A stretch of DNA of 64,000 nt from Siphonodentalium dalli (lineage: Eukaryota; Mollusca; Scaphopoda; Gadilida; Siphonodentaliidae). Position numbers and translations under genes: made by a program. How positions within the stretch are numbered: position 1 is the stretch's first letter; every line of letters starts with the position of its first letter. This document shows, piece after piece, positions 1-11,735 of this stretch. The stretch lies in the NCBI GenBank assembly GCA_032622095.1, contig CP136063.1, positions 145,285,950 through 145,349,949 of the forward strand, in the 5' to 3' direction. The notes under the pieces were generated by a model. It made no database searches. It was not told the DNA's origin and was given only the letters and a program-made list of their open reading frames with translations.

Positions 1-789
1 AGTGGCATAATCTCTATTTGTTTAATATCATAAATATTTTAGGAAAGTCCAAAAACCTTTTCGCAAAATTGACAAGTACAAATCTGTTTGTGAGACAATC
101 ATGCTTGCAACACACAGTAAGGGGATTATATATCTGCATGTCTTGATTATTTTATTCTTAATTATGTAGTCAGGTCATCTCGTTGATGATAAATGACATT
201 CGCCTCAACCATGAAACCGGAACTATACAATACAAGCATCATCAAACATGACAAAACAATGCCTGTGTGTGCCTAAAAATAAACCGTGTGTGTATTTTTT
301 AACATACAGATTCTAGAACTGGTGCTGTGTAATAAACAGCGCGATGCGTGTATTAATGAGTTTGTTAATATGGCAATTGTGCCATTGCGGAAGGATAGAA
401 CCTGAGGCTGTGCCTCTTATTATATCTGGCCGCGCTAACACTCCTGCCGTTCTGTACATATATGTGTATTTAATGATCTGTTGTCATTCACTATGCGAAA
501 GGGGTCTCTTGTCTATTATTTACTACATTAAGTATATTATTTACTACATTAAAGAGATATTAATATATATATGTTCTTGTCTTCTTCATGTAGCACAGGA
601 TAGCCCCAACCAAAGATTTAGAACTTAACATAACCAATTGCAAGTCGGCAGTGAAAGTTGAAAGTATATTTTGAATTCCCATCACAATGTTAAATTTAGT
701 CTTTTAGAATGAGTACGCCAGATGTTAATGAATTTACTTCAAAATTTAATGCAATGTAATTACATTGAAATTCACCAACTTGTATATGT
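1..789. other. No recognisable feature
   Basis: AT-rich sequence. The 94-codon open frame starting at 344 has low-complexity, Ile/Tyr-rich content from a TA-rich tract and shows no motif, so I do not call it a gene. A stretch near 45-95 resembles another near 40,585-40,640 (shared core GTCCAAAAACCTTTT), suggesting a short dispersed repeat. Confidence 0.5.
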
Positions 790-1267
790 TTAAAGGTACT
801 CAACCCGATAAAACTCCTCTCCATTACTATTTCAATGGCTTCGGGGGTCAAAAATATTTGATTCGAGTCGAGGAAGTCACCCATCAAAGCTCAGATTTGT
901 TAGATATCGATTTTAGAAATCTATTATTTTTCATTATCGGGAATACTATCTGGCCCAGAACTCAGTCAAAATTGCGTTAAAATTACCACTTGATTTTAGA
1001 GTTATTCATCCTTGTCTGTTTGAATAGATTTGGAGTACACATCCAGAGCAGATTACGGCAGTTATTAGTACTCATCTCGAGAACATAACAAATTTGAAAA
1101 ATCAATATCTAATAACTCTTGAGCTTTGTTTGATCGGTTCCTCGACTCGAATCAAATATTTTTTACCCCCAAAGCCAAAGAAATAGTAATATAGGACCCT
1201 CTGATCGGATTGTTGTTGTTGGAATCTGTTGAGATGGGGACCCTCTTTACGGGTTGAGTACCTTTAA
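790..1267. mobile_element. TTAA-flanked MITE with terminal inverted repeats
   Basis: The left end reads TTAAAGGTACTCAACCCG and the right end is its reverse complement, so both termini are flanked by the target sequence TTAA. Inverted similarity continues inward past a segment containing GATTCGAGTCGAGGAAG on the left and its near complement on the right. At 478 bp, with no coding capacity, it is a non-autonomous element. TTAA targets are typical of piggyBac and Kolobok transposons; the AGG start after TTAA fits Kolobok better, but that assignment is inference. Confidence 0.8.
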
Positions 1268-1607
1268 TTGGAGACCTGAAGATTGATAGTACTTATAGTA
1301 GTTGCTAAAATTACCAGTTTTTCTTCTGTTGATCCTTTCACTAAATACCATATTGGGAACTGTACTGTCATATATGAATTGCACATTTAATTTACCCTCC
1401 CTTGTGTATTATATTATATGTCTTTAGTGGTATTTGGCATATGCGGATGCTCTAAATTATAATTGCGGAACAGGGTCACAGAAACAACTTTTATCAGTGC
1501 CTAATAAACATACAGATAGGATACCAGCTGAGATTGTTATCCTTTGTCAGCAGCTGCACATACCATGCGATAAATGATCGCTGATCCCAACAATGGGTGA
1601 GTGGTGT

Positions 1608-2475
1608 GTGGGCTATTTATCTGGATAAATTTAGAAATTTATCTAGATAAATAAAGAAATTTATCTGGATAAATTTAGAAATTGATTTCGAAATTTATGT
1701 GGATAAATTATGAAATTTATGTGGATAAATTATGAAATTTATGTCTATAAATTTAGAAATTTATGTGGATAAATTTAGAAATTTATGTGGATAAATTTTG
1801 AAATTTATGTGGATAAATTTATCTGGTTAAATTTCGAAATTTAAGTGGATAAATTTCGAAATTTCTAAATTTATTTGGATAAATTTCGAAATTTATGTGG
1901 ATAAATTTCTAAATTTATCTGGTTAAATTTCGAAATTTAAGTGGATAAATTTATGTGGATAAATTTCGAAATTTATCTGGTTAAATTTCGAAATTTAAGT
2001 GGATAAATTTCGAAATTTATTTGGATAAATTTCGAAATTTATGTGGATAAATTGGTTAAATTTCGAAATTTAAGTGGATAAATTTCGAAATTTATGTACA
2101 TTTATACCGACCATCCGAATCTCTTGACCATTTAAATGTTAATAAATCTCATCTGCGCAGAAATTTGAAAATGTGGAGAAATTTATCTACATTTATACTG
2201 CCCATCCACATTTATTAATGGCATAAATGTAGATAAATTTCGAAATTTATCTACATTTTCGAAATTTATTCATGGCATAAATCTGCATAAATTTATTGAA
2301 ATTTATGCTGTGTAAATTTTCTGTAAATTTGGAAGTTTATTCAAGCATAAATTCAAGAATAAATTCCAATAAATTTCGGAATTTATCCAAATTTATGCAA
2401 TGCATAAATTAGAATAAATGTGAAATTTATTCTCATTTATTCCTAATTTATGCAAAGCATAAATTCCACTTTTCA
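1608..2475. repeat. AT-rich satellite of palindromic GGATAAATTTCGAAATTTAT units
   Basis: From about 1608 to 2104 the sequence is a run of short units built on GTGGATAAATTTCGAAATT, roughly 20-24 bp long, each containing the palindrome AAATTTCGAAATTT. Spacing varies because half-units are inserted or lost. From 2105 to about 2475 the same words (ATTTATC, CATAAATT) continue in diverged form, so the array appears to have an older edge on its right. No coding content. Confidence 0.85.
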
Positions 2476-3687
2476 TGCAGTGAGAGCTACCAACCTGGTT
2501 CCATCCGTAAACACATTTTGCATTATTATAACTCAACCATTTGTATGTATATTTGTGCACTAGAGTCTGCAGTATAGTCTCAGTCAGATTTTATTCTTGA
2601 TTTTAGTTTGAACTTTGAAGACATTGAAGCATGTCATTTCTCAAAGCATCTGAATGCATCACATTATTTCAGTTCATCTATTTGTAAGCGATAACAGTAT
2701 ACAATTAGTATTTTAGTTTAGTCTTGTTGAGCAGTATTTAAGCTTCAAGATGAAGTTCGTAAATTCAAGGAGAATAGCGTCGCCTTCAGTTGGGATTGTC
2801 TGAACAATAAACAGTAACGGTCATTCATCATAACCAATTCAGTTTTATTTGGATAAGTGTTGCAAATTAACATTACTTGCAATCATTAAAGATGAAAATA
2901 ACCAGAAGGAATGAATTTGATTGCATGCCAAAACAAGACAGTATTTCAGACATTAGAAATTTATGAGATACCCTTTTCAATTTCGTGTTATGCAACAATC
3001 GGGTTAATGATATCTAGTCATCATTGAGTATTCACCATGTAGTATTTGTGATACATTCGGGTAATACAACTGGGTAATATATTAATTATTTTTTTTACTA
3101 AATTACGGTTTTCAACTGTGAAGTGGGACGGGATCCTGTGAAATCCAGAAGATTGCTAAATCTGAGGCTATATAGTCACTATATCTGTCTATATAGCCAT
3201 ATGCCAACAAACATGATACCAACATGCTTACAAACAACATTACATGGTCAGTACTTGTAAATTGTTTGAAAAAAAAACCCATTTTGGAACAAATTTTACA
3301 AGCACGATTGTTTCGGCCTCTGGAGCACCCACCCACCCCGGCCCTATATACGGAATTTTTTTTTGTAGACCCCCCATGTCGTCGGTGGTATATTTTGCCC
3401 CACGTAATTTTCCTCGGTTGCTCATTGTTGATATGAACCAAACGTGTACTGTTACACGCAGCATGTTTATGTGACCGATGGTCAATCTATGATTGACGCC
3501 AATCACCTTGATTGGATAATCCTATACCGCGCGGCGATGTCTTTCCATCGATGTCCACCGATGGCTTCGCATTGAGCGTCGCCTCGTAAAACTACATGGA
3601 CTATATTATAAACCCAGCCGGTGAATAGCACCCCTGGATTTTCCCTTCATTTTTAGCTCAACAAACCAAGATATGCTATTGCTTTAG
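2476..3687. other. No recognisable gene; possible intron or upstream sequence
   Basis: Short open frames around 3112-3506 overlap on both strands and show no family signature. If the candidate exon at 3688 is real, part of this stretch would be its intron. I found no convincing upstream exon. Confidence 0.4.
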
Positions 3688-3903
3688 GTTGATATACGTC
3701 TCCGTCCATGTGTGGATAAAGTACTTCCTTTAGCATGCCCTACATGCCACATTACACAGCCAGTCATTACTAAACTTAATACTGAGCTTTGGGGTGACCA
3801 ACAGTTGAGAGCTATGACAATTGTCCAAATTTTGATGGAAAACATTGCTGCCAGTGGCCATATTGACCAATTCAAATTTGAATCCATCTACCCTACCGCC
3901 TAA
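3688..3903 (+). CDS. Possible 3'-terminal coding exon, unknown protein
   Basis: An open stretch of 71 codons begins directly after a splice-acceptor-like sequence (TATTGCTTTAG) and ends at TAA. The acceptor TAG is itself an in-frame stop, so the reading only makes sense if spliced to an upstream exon. The peptide is compositionally protein-like, with a CPTCH motif near its start and a C-terminal segment ending KFESIYPTA. A polyadenylation signal AATAAA lies downstream at 4486-4491. I do not recognise the family, and I could not find the preceding exon. It could be the tail of a host gene or of a transposon gene. Confidence 0.33.
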   Translation, partial: VDIRLRPCVDKVLPLACPTCHITQPVITKLNTELWGDQQLRAMTIVQILMENIAASGHIDQFKFESIYPTA

Positions 3904-4638
3904 ATTGCCATCTCTTATTTTTATGTGTATCCATACCATTGTATCAGGGTTCACACACACGGAGATTAAAAGTTCTTAACTTTTGACCCTTGGGATGAAA
4001 AGTGCTTGAATTTAGTTTACCCTGCAAAAAGTCCATAAATATAAACTTGAAATTTTCTTGGACAGTACTTGAAAAGAATAAGTCTAAATGTTCCAATGCC
4101 ATCTCCAGATGTTCATGATAAAAGGTCTATCATTAACTGCGGTAATTCTTATTTTGAGAGAAAAAACAATGCAATAATTGGAATTTGTTAAAATAACGTG
4201 ATCAATTTGAGCTGTTTCTTCGTATTGAATTCCACATTGGAATGGTAAAAATGACTTGTATTGCTTGAATTTGATTCTGAAAAAAACCCTGTGCATGGTA
4301 CACATAGTGTCAATGTCATGATTGGCCACCCGTCTTCCGTCTTGTCTGTAGAACTTTATGCTTGCTGCGATACCTCAAACATGGTATCTTGGTAGACTTG
4401 GAAGTGAAGTGTTGAGAATGTATATTTTTTTGTTTTTGAGTATTCACGTTATTAATTATATGTACTTTCTTGACATAAATGGAAGAATAAAGGAATGTCT
4501 GTTCTAATAGTGTTTTTGATACGATTCACTAGATGTGTCGATGTATACCTATACAAGTCATTAGTGGTTAACGACACCTATCCATTGATATTGCCCATGT
4601 CATGTTGCCTCAAGTTTTCTAACTCAACTTCTAAGCTT
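3904..4638. other. Possible 3' UTR, otherwise featureless
   Basis: No gene is visible. AATAAA at 4486-4491 would be a suitable polyadenylation signal for the candidate exon upstream. The rest is AT-rich sequence up to the edge of the next transposon. Confidence 0.35.
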
Positions 4639-6636
4639 TTAACACTTTCATGACTGGAGCTTCCTGAAATTTGGACAAAACTCTGTACCAATGATGCATT
4701 CTCTTAATATATTAGTCCAGTGCATTTATGGTTTTACCTAGAACTAATTGCAACAGAATTTTGTTTTGCTGGAATAGGTACATAGACCCTCCATAAACAG
4801 CATACTAAAAATCATCAAAAATCGGTAAAAGTAAAATTGGTGAATTTTGTGAAATAAATTTGGGAAAATTTGGTCAAATCATCCATTTGTGGATTTTCTT
4901 TAGCGTATTTAAAAAAATCAAATACACAAGTCCTACAAATATCATGACAATTTTGTTGTCCTCACTTTCCTGAATTCAGAACCGAGAACCATTGCCAGAT
5001 TTTTGGAGTGTTTTTAGAGTTGTGTGACTTCAAAAACGCGAATTTACCTTATTTCGGAGCATAAATTGTGCAGAATGAGCGAAATGTCATATTTTATGGT
5101 TAATTATCCAAAAAATGAGCCCAAAATACATGGCTTTTTCACTGTTTTTGCAATTTCCTCACTAGATAAAACACAAAAAATTATTATTTTGTGCATCTAT
5201 GGTTAAGAAGAATAAAATATTCTCAAACAAAATGTGTGTTCCATTGTATGGACTTTAATAGCCAAATTTGCCACTGACACAGAACTCGTGTGATGAAATG
5301 CAATATTTGGGGTCATGTAACTCAATAAATTACAATCTATATGCTCTGCTTTTCTCTTCACCTTTTAAGAATACAGGATAGAATAAATTGTGATGGAACT
5401 TCTAAATACATTTATGAAAAATAATAAATTATGGCTCCATGAACTCTTAGTCTAGCCTCTTTTCCGAAAATGCTATTTTGGGCCGTTTTTTGAAATTATT
5501 TAAAGGTTTTTGTGCATATTCAGAAAAATTAACGAAAGTTGTTCTGTAAAAGTATTTTATCTTTCTTATATTAGTTTTTTGTTGAGAAAATAACATTTCA
5601 ATGGTTATTACCAATGAATGTCACTGGATTTCACTCATCACTTCAGATAATTTACTCCAAATTTGAATGGCAGAAACATGGGGTAGGGGAAAGTATATCA
5701 ACAAAAACTTCAAAATCAGGCATCTTTAAACATACAACTTTATATTATCAGCTTCTGCATGTATTGTTCATCCATACGTAATTTAACACTTTCTTTGTAT
5801 ACATTGACAGCTATTATCCTTTTTGTCGTAATTTGGCATTTTTGTCATTTTGGAATTATTTTTAAACAACATGGCAATAACATTCTAAATAAACATCCAG
5901 TAACGCATTAAGCCGTTTAATAAAGCAACAGGAATATACACAAACTGGAAGAAAACAACTTTGTGTCTGAAATGGCTGTAATTTGGTGATAATAATGCAT
6001 TTTATGATTTCCCCTACTCCTATACAAACGTTCAAATTTGGTATAGTGATATACGAGGGCATAACCAATGTAAGGCTTATTTTTCAAAACTGAACTGTTG
6101 TGGGAGGAAAGTACAAATAATTTTACGCACTAAAACACCATTTGTTTTTTCTCTTTATAGCCCAAAAACCTTTTTGAATGAACAAAAATGTCTCAACATG
6201 GCATTTTTGGAAACAAGTTAAGACCAAGGATTCAAAGGGCCATAAGTTGATTTTTTTAAATAATGGCTTGTTAATATCTTTGCAATTTGTTCAATCTAGT
6301 ATACATAAAAGGTTATAAGAAAAGCAGGGCATATGGATATTAATTTATTTTTATTTACATGACCTCAAATATTGCATTTCATCACACGAGTTCTGTGTCA
6401 GTGGCAAATTTGGCTAAGTCCATACAATGGAACACACATTTTGTTTGAGAATATTTTATTCTTCTTAACCATAGGTGCACATATTAATCAATTTTGTGTT
6501 TATCTTGTGAGGTAATTAAAAAAACAGGGAAAAAGCTCTGTATTTTGCGTTAGTTTCTTAAATAATTAACCATAAAATATGATATTTGGCTCATTCTGCA
6601 AATTTTAGGCTCCGAAATAAGGTAAATTCACATTTT

Positions 6637-9600
6637 CACACTGTCCAATCGGCTCGCGGAATACCAGTGTGAACGGCGGAATACCAGTGTTGAACAGAGG
6701 AGAATACCAGTGTTTTTAAGCGATGTGATGGTACCATAATTAGAACTGGACGGCTAAATAACATGACAAAAGACAATGGAAAGGTATGAGCGATCCATTT
6801 TACATTTACCCAGTGGAGAGGTCACCTGTTGATGTTCAGTTCGACTCTGGGCGATCTGGCCTTCGTTTAAAGCAGAAAAATAGGGTCTACAAACTCGTAG
6901 GGTGGAGGTAAAATTTTGCCCTAATCGGTATTCTAGTGCGTTTTGTTTTATTCCTGAGCATAACTTGCGGAATTTTTTATAAAATTCCTACATCGGAATC
7001 TATTGGCAAAACGTGCACATCGAAATCACTGGCGTGTATTAGTTGGAAATACACGAAAATAAATCGAAACGAAGGACGGTGATCACAGAAAATGGCACGG
7101 CGAACTACCAGTGCATGCCAACGAGGGCTACCAGTGCCAAATTTTCTTTATATGGTAAGTTATATCGGGTATATGTCGGGGGATGTTTTAGATTCGGTTT
7201 AAGCTATAGGAATGTCTCATCCCCTCATCAAATTTGGGCACAATCGATCTAGAATGGTACATGTGTGGGTCTCTTGATATGAAAGTTCGAAATTTTAAGT
7301 ACGGCGATACTCAACATTGGTGGAACATAAAGTAACAATTTAGTTGACAAGAGTTTAAATTTCCCTTTATTCGGTATTGGCACTGAGTTAGTTCCATATC
7401 AATTGGATTCAAACAGTTAGTTTAAACTAATGTTTAACATTTGCAAATAAGTCTATCATTAAATAGGGAAGACGTTCTAATTCTAATGGAATGATATTTC
7501 TAATTATCCCAGCAAATGTTGCATATATGGGGTAGACTTGTTCCCAAAATTTAGAAAGTAATTGATATTATGGGGCATGCATATCTTTGCCTATATGTTG
7601 AGTTCTTCGTCGATTTTAAGGCGTTGCCGTATGTATATGCATGCATGGATATGTGTGTGTCATTATTTGATGTATTGGATGTCTTAACTAAAGATGAATG
7701 AGTTATATATATGTGTGTATATATGTATGTGCTGATGAATCAGTGAGTGATTGGCGAGTCGATGGTTGGCTGGATTATTTTTGGTTGATCGTTGCGTGGT
7801 GATTGGACGTATGTTGTGGATACGTGTACAAATAGATTGATATATTTTATGACTGAGTGTGCATATGGATAAATCTAGGGGTTTATTTTATGCATACCTA
7901 ATTTTCTCTTTATTTTTCTCTTTTCAGAAAAGGAAAGCGTGGCAATCAATGGGACAAGAGGAAAAGAATAAAATTTGAAGAAAAAAAACGTGACAGCGGA
8001 AACGGACACGATAGTGAAAATGCGGAGCCAGATGTGACTGGGCCAGTAACACCGGGGTCACAGTCAGGTGTGCCCAGCAAGCAACTTTCATGTGCGCCCT
8101 TTAAGAGAGCGATCTATAACCGCGGGATCATCCCAGCAAGGAGAGTGCTTTTTCAACAAGGAGGCACGATGGATATTCAATACCAGCTAAAGCAACAACC
8201 GCCTTAAAAGGAACTGGATATACTTGAAAGACATAAAAACTTTTTTCGATCTGATTGCTAAAGAAAAAATCCCGATGGAGAACATTTCATTCCGTGTATT
8301 TATCGAGACAGTTCGGTTGTTTTCCCTAAATTCAACCACGCAAATGAGATAATCCGCGGAGACAACGGCATTCTGGAAAACAGGATACAGGCTTTTTGGA
8401 CAACAAATCAACTTGCTTATAAACAATATAAACATATAAACAAGGCAGCATAACTGATAGATGTCGCAACCAATCACCACGGATTATATTTAAAGCAATT
8501 GATTTATTCGCCACTCACCATTAGGCCAAACAGATTTTGGCATTTTATAATGTAATTGTTCAGCTACTGTACAAATTCGGAAAATTGCATTTAAAGTGAT
8601 ATGAAACACTCCGGTAGGGTGATCAAATAGAAATGGAGAACAATCTTGTTCAAAGTAGTTATGTTTACAAATATTATATGTACATTGACAACACATATCG
8701 TCATTCTTATATATTAATTAAATGCAGTGACTGTCGACGACGAAATCATTTTCGTTAGTTTATCGCCGATAGATGCGTCCCGAATCGAGTAGTAAATATT
8801 TACAATTTAGCGTAGTTCTGACAATGTTTTCTATGGAGCGGTACGGTTGATTTGCTTGAAGTTTCGGTTATGTTAATATAATGCTATATACATCCCTCCA
8901 GTTGGCAGCACATTAATGCTAACTTATCAGTTTCACGCACCCGAAAAAGTACACAATATGTTTTTAAACTGACGTATCCCAATAGTTTTAAGAACATCAA
9001 TTCTACAAAAACGCCATATTCTGACCTGGACATCATGAAATTTGTTCTATATTTTACACTAACTTTGAGTATCGACATATATAGTTGAAGTTTCGTACTT
9101 TCCTATTATAGATCCACATATTTACCCTTCTAGATCAACTTTGTCGTTATTTTGGGAATGGTGAGGCATTACGGGTGCCCGGTGCTCTGTATGATGCGTT
9201 CATCGACATATACCCGATATAACTTACGATATAAAGAAAATTTGGCACTGGTAGCCCTCGATGGCATGCACTGGTAGTTCGCCGTGCCATTTTCTGTGAT
9301 CACCGTCCCTCGTTTCGATTTATTTTCGTGTATTTCAAACTAATACACGCCAGTGATTTCGATGTGCACGTTTTTCCAATATATTCCGCTGTGGGAATTT
9401 TATAAAAAATTCCGCAAGTTATGCCCAGGAATTAAACAAAACGCACTAGAATACCGATTAGGGCAAAATTTGATCTCCACCCTACGAGTTTGTAGACCCT
9501 ATTTTTCTGCTTTAAACAAAGGCCAGATCGACAAGAGTCGAACTGAACATCACCAGGTGACCTCTCCACTGGGTAAATGTAAAATGGATCGCTCATACCT

Positions 9601-9741
9601 TATTGTCATTATGTCATGTTATTTAGCCGTCCAGTTCTAATTATGGTACCATCACATCGCTTAAAAACACTGGTATTCTCCTGTACAACACTGGTATTCC
9701 GCCGTTCACACTGGTATTCCGCGAGCCGATTGGACAGTGTG
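6637..9741 (+). mobile_element. Element B: TIR transposon with CACACTG ends and 5-bp TSD
   Basis: Both ends read CACACTGTCCAATCGG inward. Terminal inverted repeats are about 540 bp (6637-7178 and 9203-9741) and nearly identical. Each terminus holds three spaced copies of GAATACCAGTG, likely protein-binding sites. The flanks carry ATTTT at 6632-6636 and 9742-9746. Removing B and one ATTTT restores a 30-bp stretch that aligns without a gap to 5019-5048 in the opposite arm of element A, so the boundary is well supported. A 5-bp duplication and a CAC start are seen in Transib/RAG-type transposons, but those targets are usually GC-rich and no RAG1-like core is visible here, so the superfamily is open. 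Confidence 0.85.
7043..8440 (+). pseudogene. Broken spliced gene inside element B, unrecognised family
   Basis: An open frame from 7043 ends at a strong donor (TATG/GTAAGT, intron from 7155). A pyrimidine-rich acceptor ends at 7927, and a second AG lies at 7932. Using the second AG keeps the frame, giving SLYG joined to KRGNQWDKRKRIKFEEKKRD and a basic, hydrophilic exon that runs to a stop at 8205. A shift of frame near 8197 opens a further protein-like stretch (LKRNWIYLKDIKTFFDLIAK), which meets a stop at 8350 and continues in the same frame as TTAFWKTGYRLFG. Two lesions therefore break what looks like one protein. It may be the element's own gene or a captured host gene. The first exon lies within the terminal repeat, so a copy exists in reverse at the other end. 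Confidence 0.55.
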
Positions 9742-10240
9742 ATTTTTGGAGGCACACAACTTCAAAAGTACTCAATAAATCTTGAAATGGTTTTCAGTTC
9801 TGGATTCAGGAAAGTGAGGACAACAACATATGCATGATATTTGTAGGGCTTGTGAATTTGATTTTGTTATCTACATCCGTGAAAATCCATAAATTGATGA
9901 TTTGACAAAATTTCCCCAAATTTATTTCACCAATTTCCCTTTTTCTGATTTTTGCCGATTTTTTTAGTATGTTGTTTATGGAGGGTTTATGTACTTGTTA
10001 GAGCAAAAAAACATTCTGTTGCAATTAGTTCCGGGTTTGGCAATTTTTCTCATAAATGCACTGGACTATTAAATATATGTGCATATACCAGAATGCATTG
10101 GCCTAACAAAATTTACCTTTATCTTGTAAGCCAGTGCACTCTCTTGCACATATGTGAGGTTTCCTATGAGAAAATCGCATATAAAATAACTCACTGTCAG
10201 GATCTTTAATGCTGCACAGCTCCTGTCATGAATGGGATAA

Positions 10241-10821
10241 TAAACACTCTTTATTTATCATAAGCAGTACCCATGGGGGTCTAGTTCATGTGGGGTTTGG
10301 TTTGTTGACTAGAAGGTGATGTTTGAATGAGTCTCAGTGATTTAATTATTCCTTTAAAGAGATTTGTTATCTGTGCTTGAATTTTCCAACATAAATTCTG
10401 AGCTGATAATAAATGCACTTTATTGGTCATGTAATTTATCAGTCACCCTTTAAGTCGTCTGAGGTCAAAGGTGTCTACAACTGACTTTACCCTGGTCAGG
10501 CCACCCAGTTTTACAACATATCTTCTGAGCTGTTAAGAAATGCTCTGTATTGCTGATATATACCCTTTGAGTAATCTGATATCAACTGCACCTATCTCAT
10601 CACACGACACGGGTCAATTTACTCATGAGTTTCATTTGTCACAAGGTTACAACCATTGTGGGTATATAATTAATTATTTTGTTAAATTGATTAGTAATGC
10701 CCTTTTAATAAACACCTTTAAAACAGTAAGTCCCTTTCATATAATACCCTATATCTCCTTGTTGAAGTTTTGGAACAAATTACAAAAATATGGTAAATGC
10801 AGTACATTGGTATAGTTAATT
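10241..10821. repeat. Diverged tandem duplication of about 130 bp, otherwise featureless
   Basis: The phrase ACATAAATTCTGAGCTGATAA near 10,390 recurs as ACATATCTTCTGAGCTGTTAA near 10,517, and similarity continues for several tens of bases. No gene is visible. Confidence 0.4.
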
Positions 10822-10976
10822 AATCCGAGAGTTTTCTAACTTGATTGTTGCTTAATTGGAAAATTTGCCATTTAAAAAAAATTACTTTCAGATTGGATCC
10901 GTTGAGGATTAAAGTTGAAAATAGCACATTCTCCAATCAATCACCAATAAAAAGAAAGTTAGAAAACTATCAGGAT
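10822..10976. mobile_element. Short MITE-like inverted repeat
   Basis: The left edge ATCCGAGAGTTTTCTAACTT pairs with AAGTTAGAAAACTATCAGGAT read on the other strand, with a few differences. The 155-bp unit has no coding capacity. The superfamily cannot be told from these ends, and no clear target duplication is visible. Confidence 0.5.
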
Positions 10977-11083
10977 AATTTCAATCAGACTGCCAATAAA
11001 CCATAACACCCTTAAAAGTTATGTTATATTAGATGCAGATGTCTTGGGTATTTGGAGACATGTAAACAGCTTGCATCAATATT

Positions 11084-11180
11084 GGGGGGGGGGTGATGGT
11101 CCAATGAGTACGCTGTCGGGCCACCAATCCATAGGACCTCACAGCTTGGTAGATAGAGGTTCGAGTCCCATGTAGGTTAC
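11084..11180 (+). mobile_element. tRNA-derived SINE-like promoter head
   Basis: After a G-run, an A-box-like stretch (GATGGTCCAATGAGTACG) is followed about 60 bp later by an exact RNA polymerase III B box, GGTTCGAGTCC, at 11158-11168. Box order and spacing fit a tRNA-derived SINE head. No tail or target duplication is clear, and the sequence does not fold obviously as a tRNA gene. Confidence 0.45.
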
Positions 11181-11190
11181 TTGAGGATTA

Positions 11191-11266
11191 GATCATGCCA
11201 TGAATTTCTACTAATGCTATTAACGCCTGTATGGTGTAAGCATTAGTAGAGATTCATGGCATGATC
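11191..11266. repeat. Hairpin with 28-bp arms
   Basis: GATCATGCCATGAATTTC at 11191 begins a 28-bp arm that matches the reverse complement of 11239-11266 with one mismatch, leaving a 20-bp loop. The direct word ACTTGAGGA stands on both outer sides (near 11180 and 11268), so the hairpin may be a small insertion with a 9-bp target duplication. Confidence 0.7.
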
Positions 11267-11559
11267 TACTTGAGGATGTGCGCTCCAAATAAATTTCAAT
11301 ATGGGACAGAAAACTTCACATGGTTTTTTCCCCACCAACAATTAATCAGACATTGTGGTGATTTCACCAAGTTATAGAAAGCGAGATAAAACTCCAAATA
11401 AATAAACAAAGGTCAATGAACAATGCTCACAATACTGTAATCACAAAGCGGAAAAGTTAAATCTATTTGGCAAATTTATGAACCATAATAATAGTCTTTA
11501 TATTAGTGAATTTAGTGTGATTTATATATATATAGCCTATATTTATGCGGCTGCCAGTG

Positions 11560-11735
11560 ACCCCGGGGCATATATGGATTTGGGAGTTTATGGGGCATAT
11601 ATGGATTAGGGAATTTATGGGGCATATATGGATTTGGATATTTATGGGGTATATATATGGATTAAGGAATTTATGGGGTATATATGGATTTGGAGATTTA
11701 TGGGGTATATATAGATTAGGAGAATTATGAGGCAT
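11560..11735. repeat. 27-bp minisatellite of TATATGGATT units
   Basis: GGGGCATATATGGATT and GGGGTATATATGGATT units repeat every 27 bp from about 11565 (starts near 11565, 11592, 11619), some six to seven copies. The period is nine codons, which explains open frames on both strands; I do not regard these as coding. Confidence 0.8.

Larger units (their letters stand above)
4639..10240. mobile_element. Element A: large palindromic TTAA transposon, interrupted by element B
   Basis: The left end reads TTAACACTTTCATGACTGG; the right end, read on the other strand, is TTATCCCATTCATGACAGG. These are diverged copies of one terminus with a TTAA (one copy TTAT) target site. Left arm 4639 to about 5830 pairs with a right arm running from about 5870 to 6636 and continuing at 9747-10240 after the insertion of element B. 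Matching landmarks include AAGAATAAAATATTCTCAAA (about 5210) against its complement near 6450. The element is thus nearly one long, diverged hairpin. The TTAA-CCCTTT-like end resembles piggyBac-type termini; no transposase is visible. The arms look clearly older than those of the fold-back element at 13.8 kb. Confidence 0.75.

Noticed and set aside
344-628. 94-codon open frame near the left edge
   Set aside because: The second half is TA-rich low complexity (IYYIKYIIYYIK); no motif and no supporting signals.
6637-9741. Calling element B a RAG/Transib transposon outright
   Set aside because: Only the CAC start and 5-bp duplication point that way. The target ATTTT is not GC-rich, the heptamer is CACACTG and not CACAGTG, and no RAG1-like catalytic region is visible.
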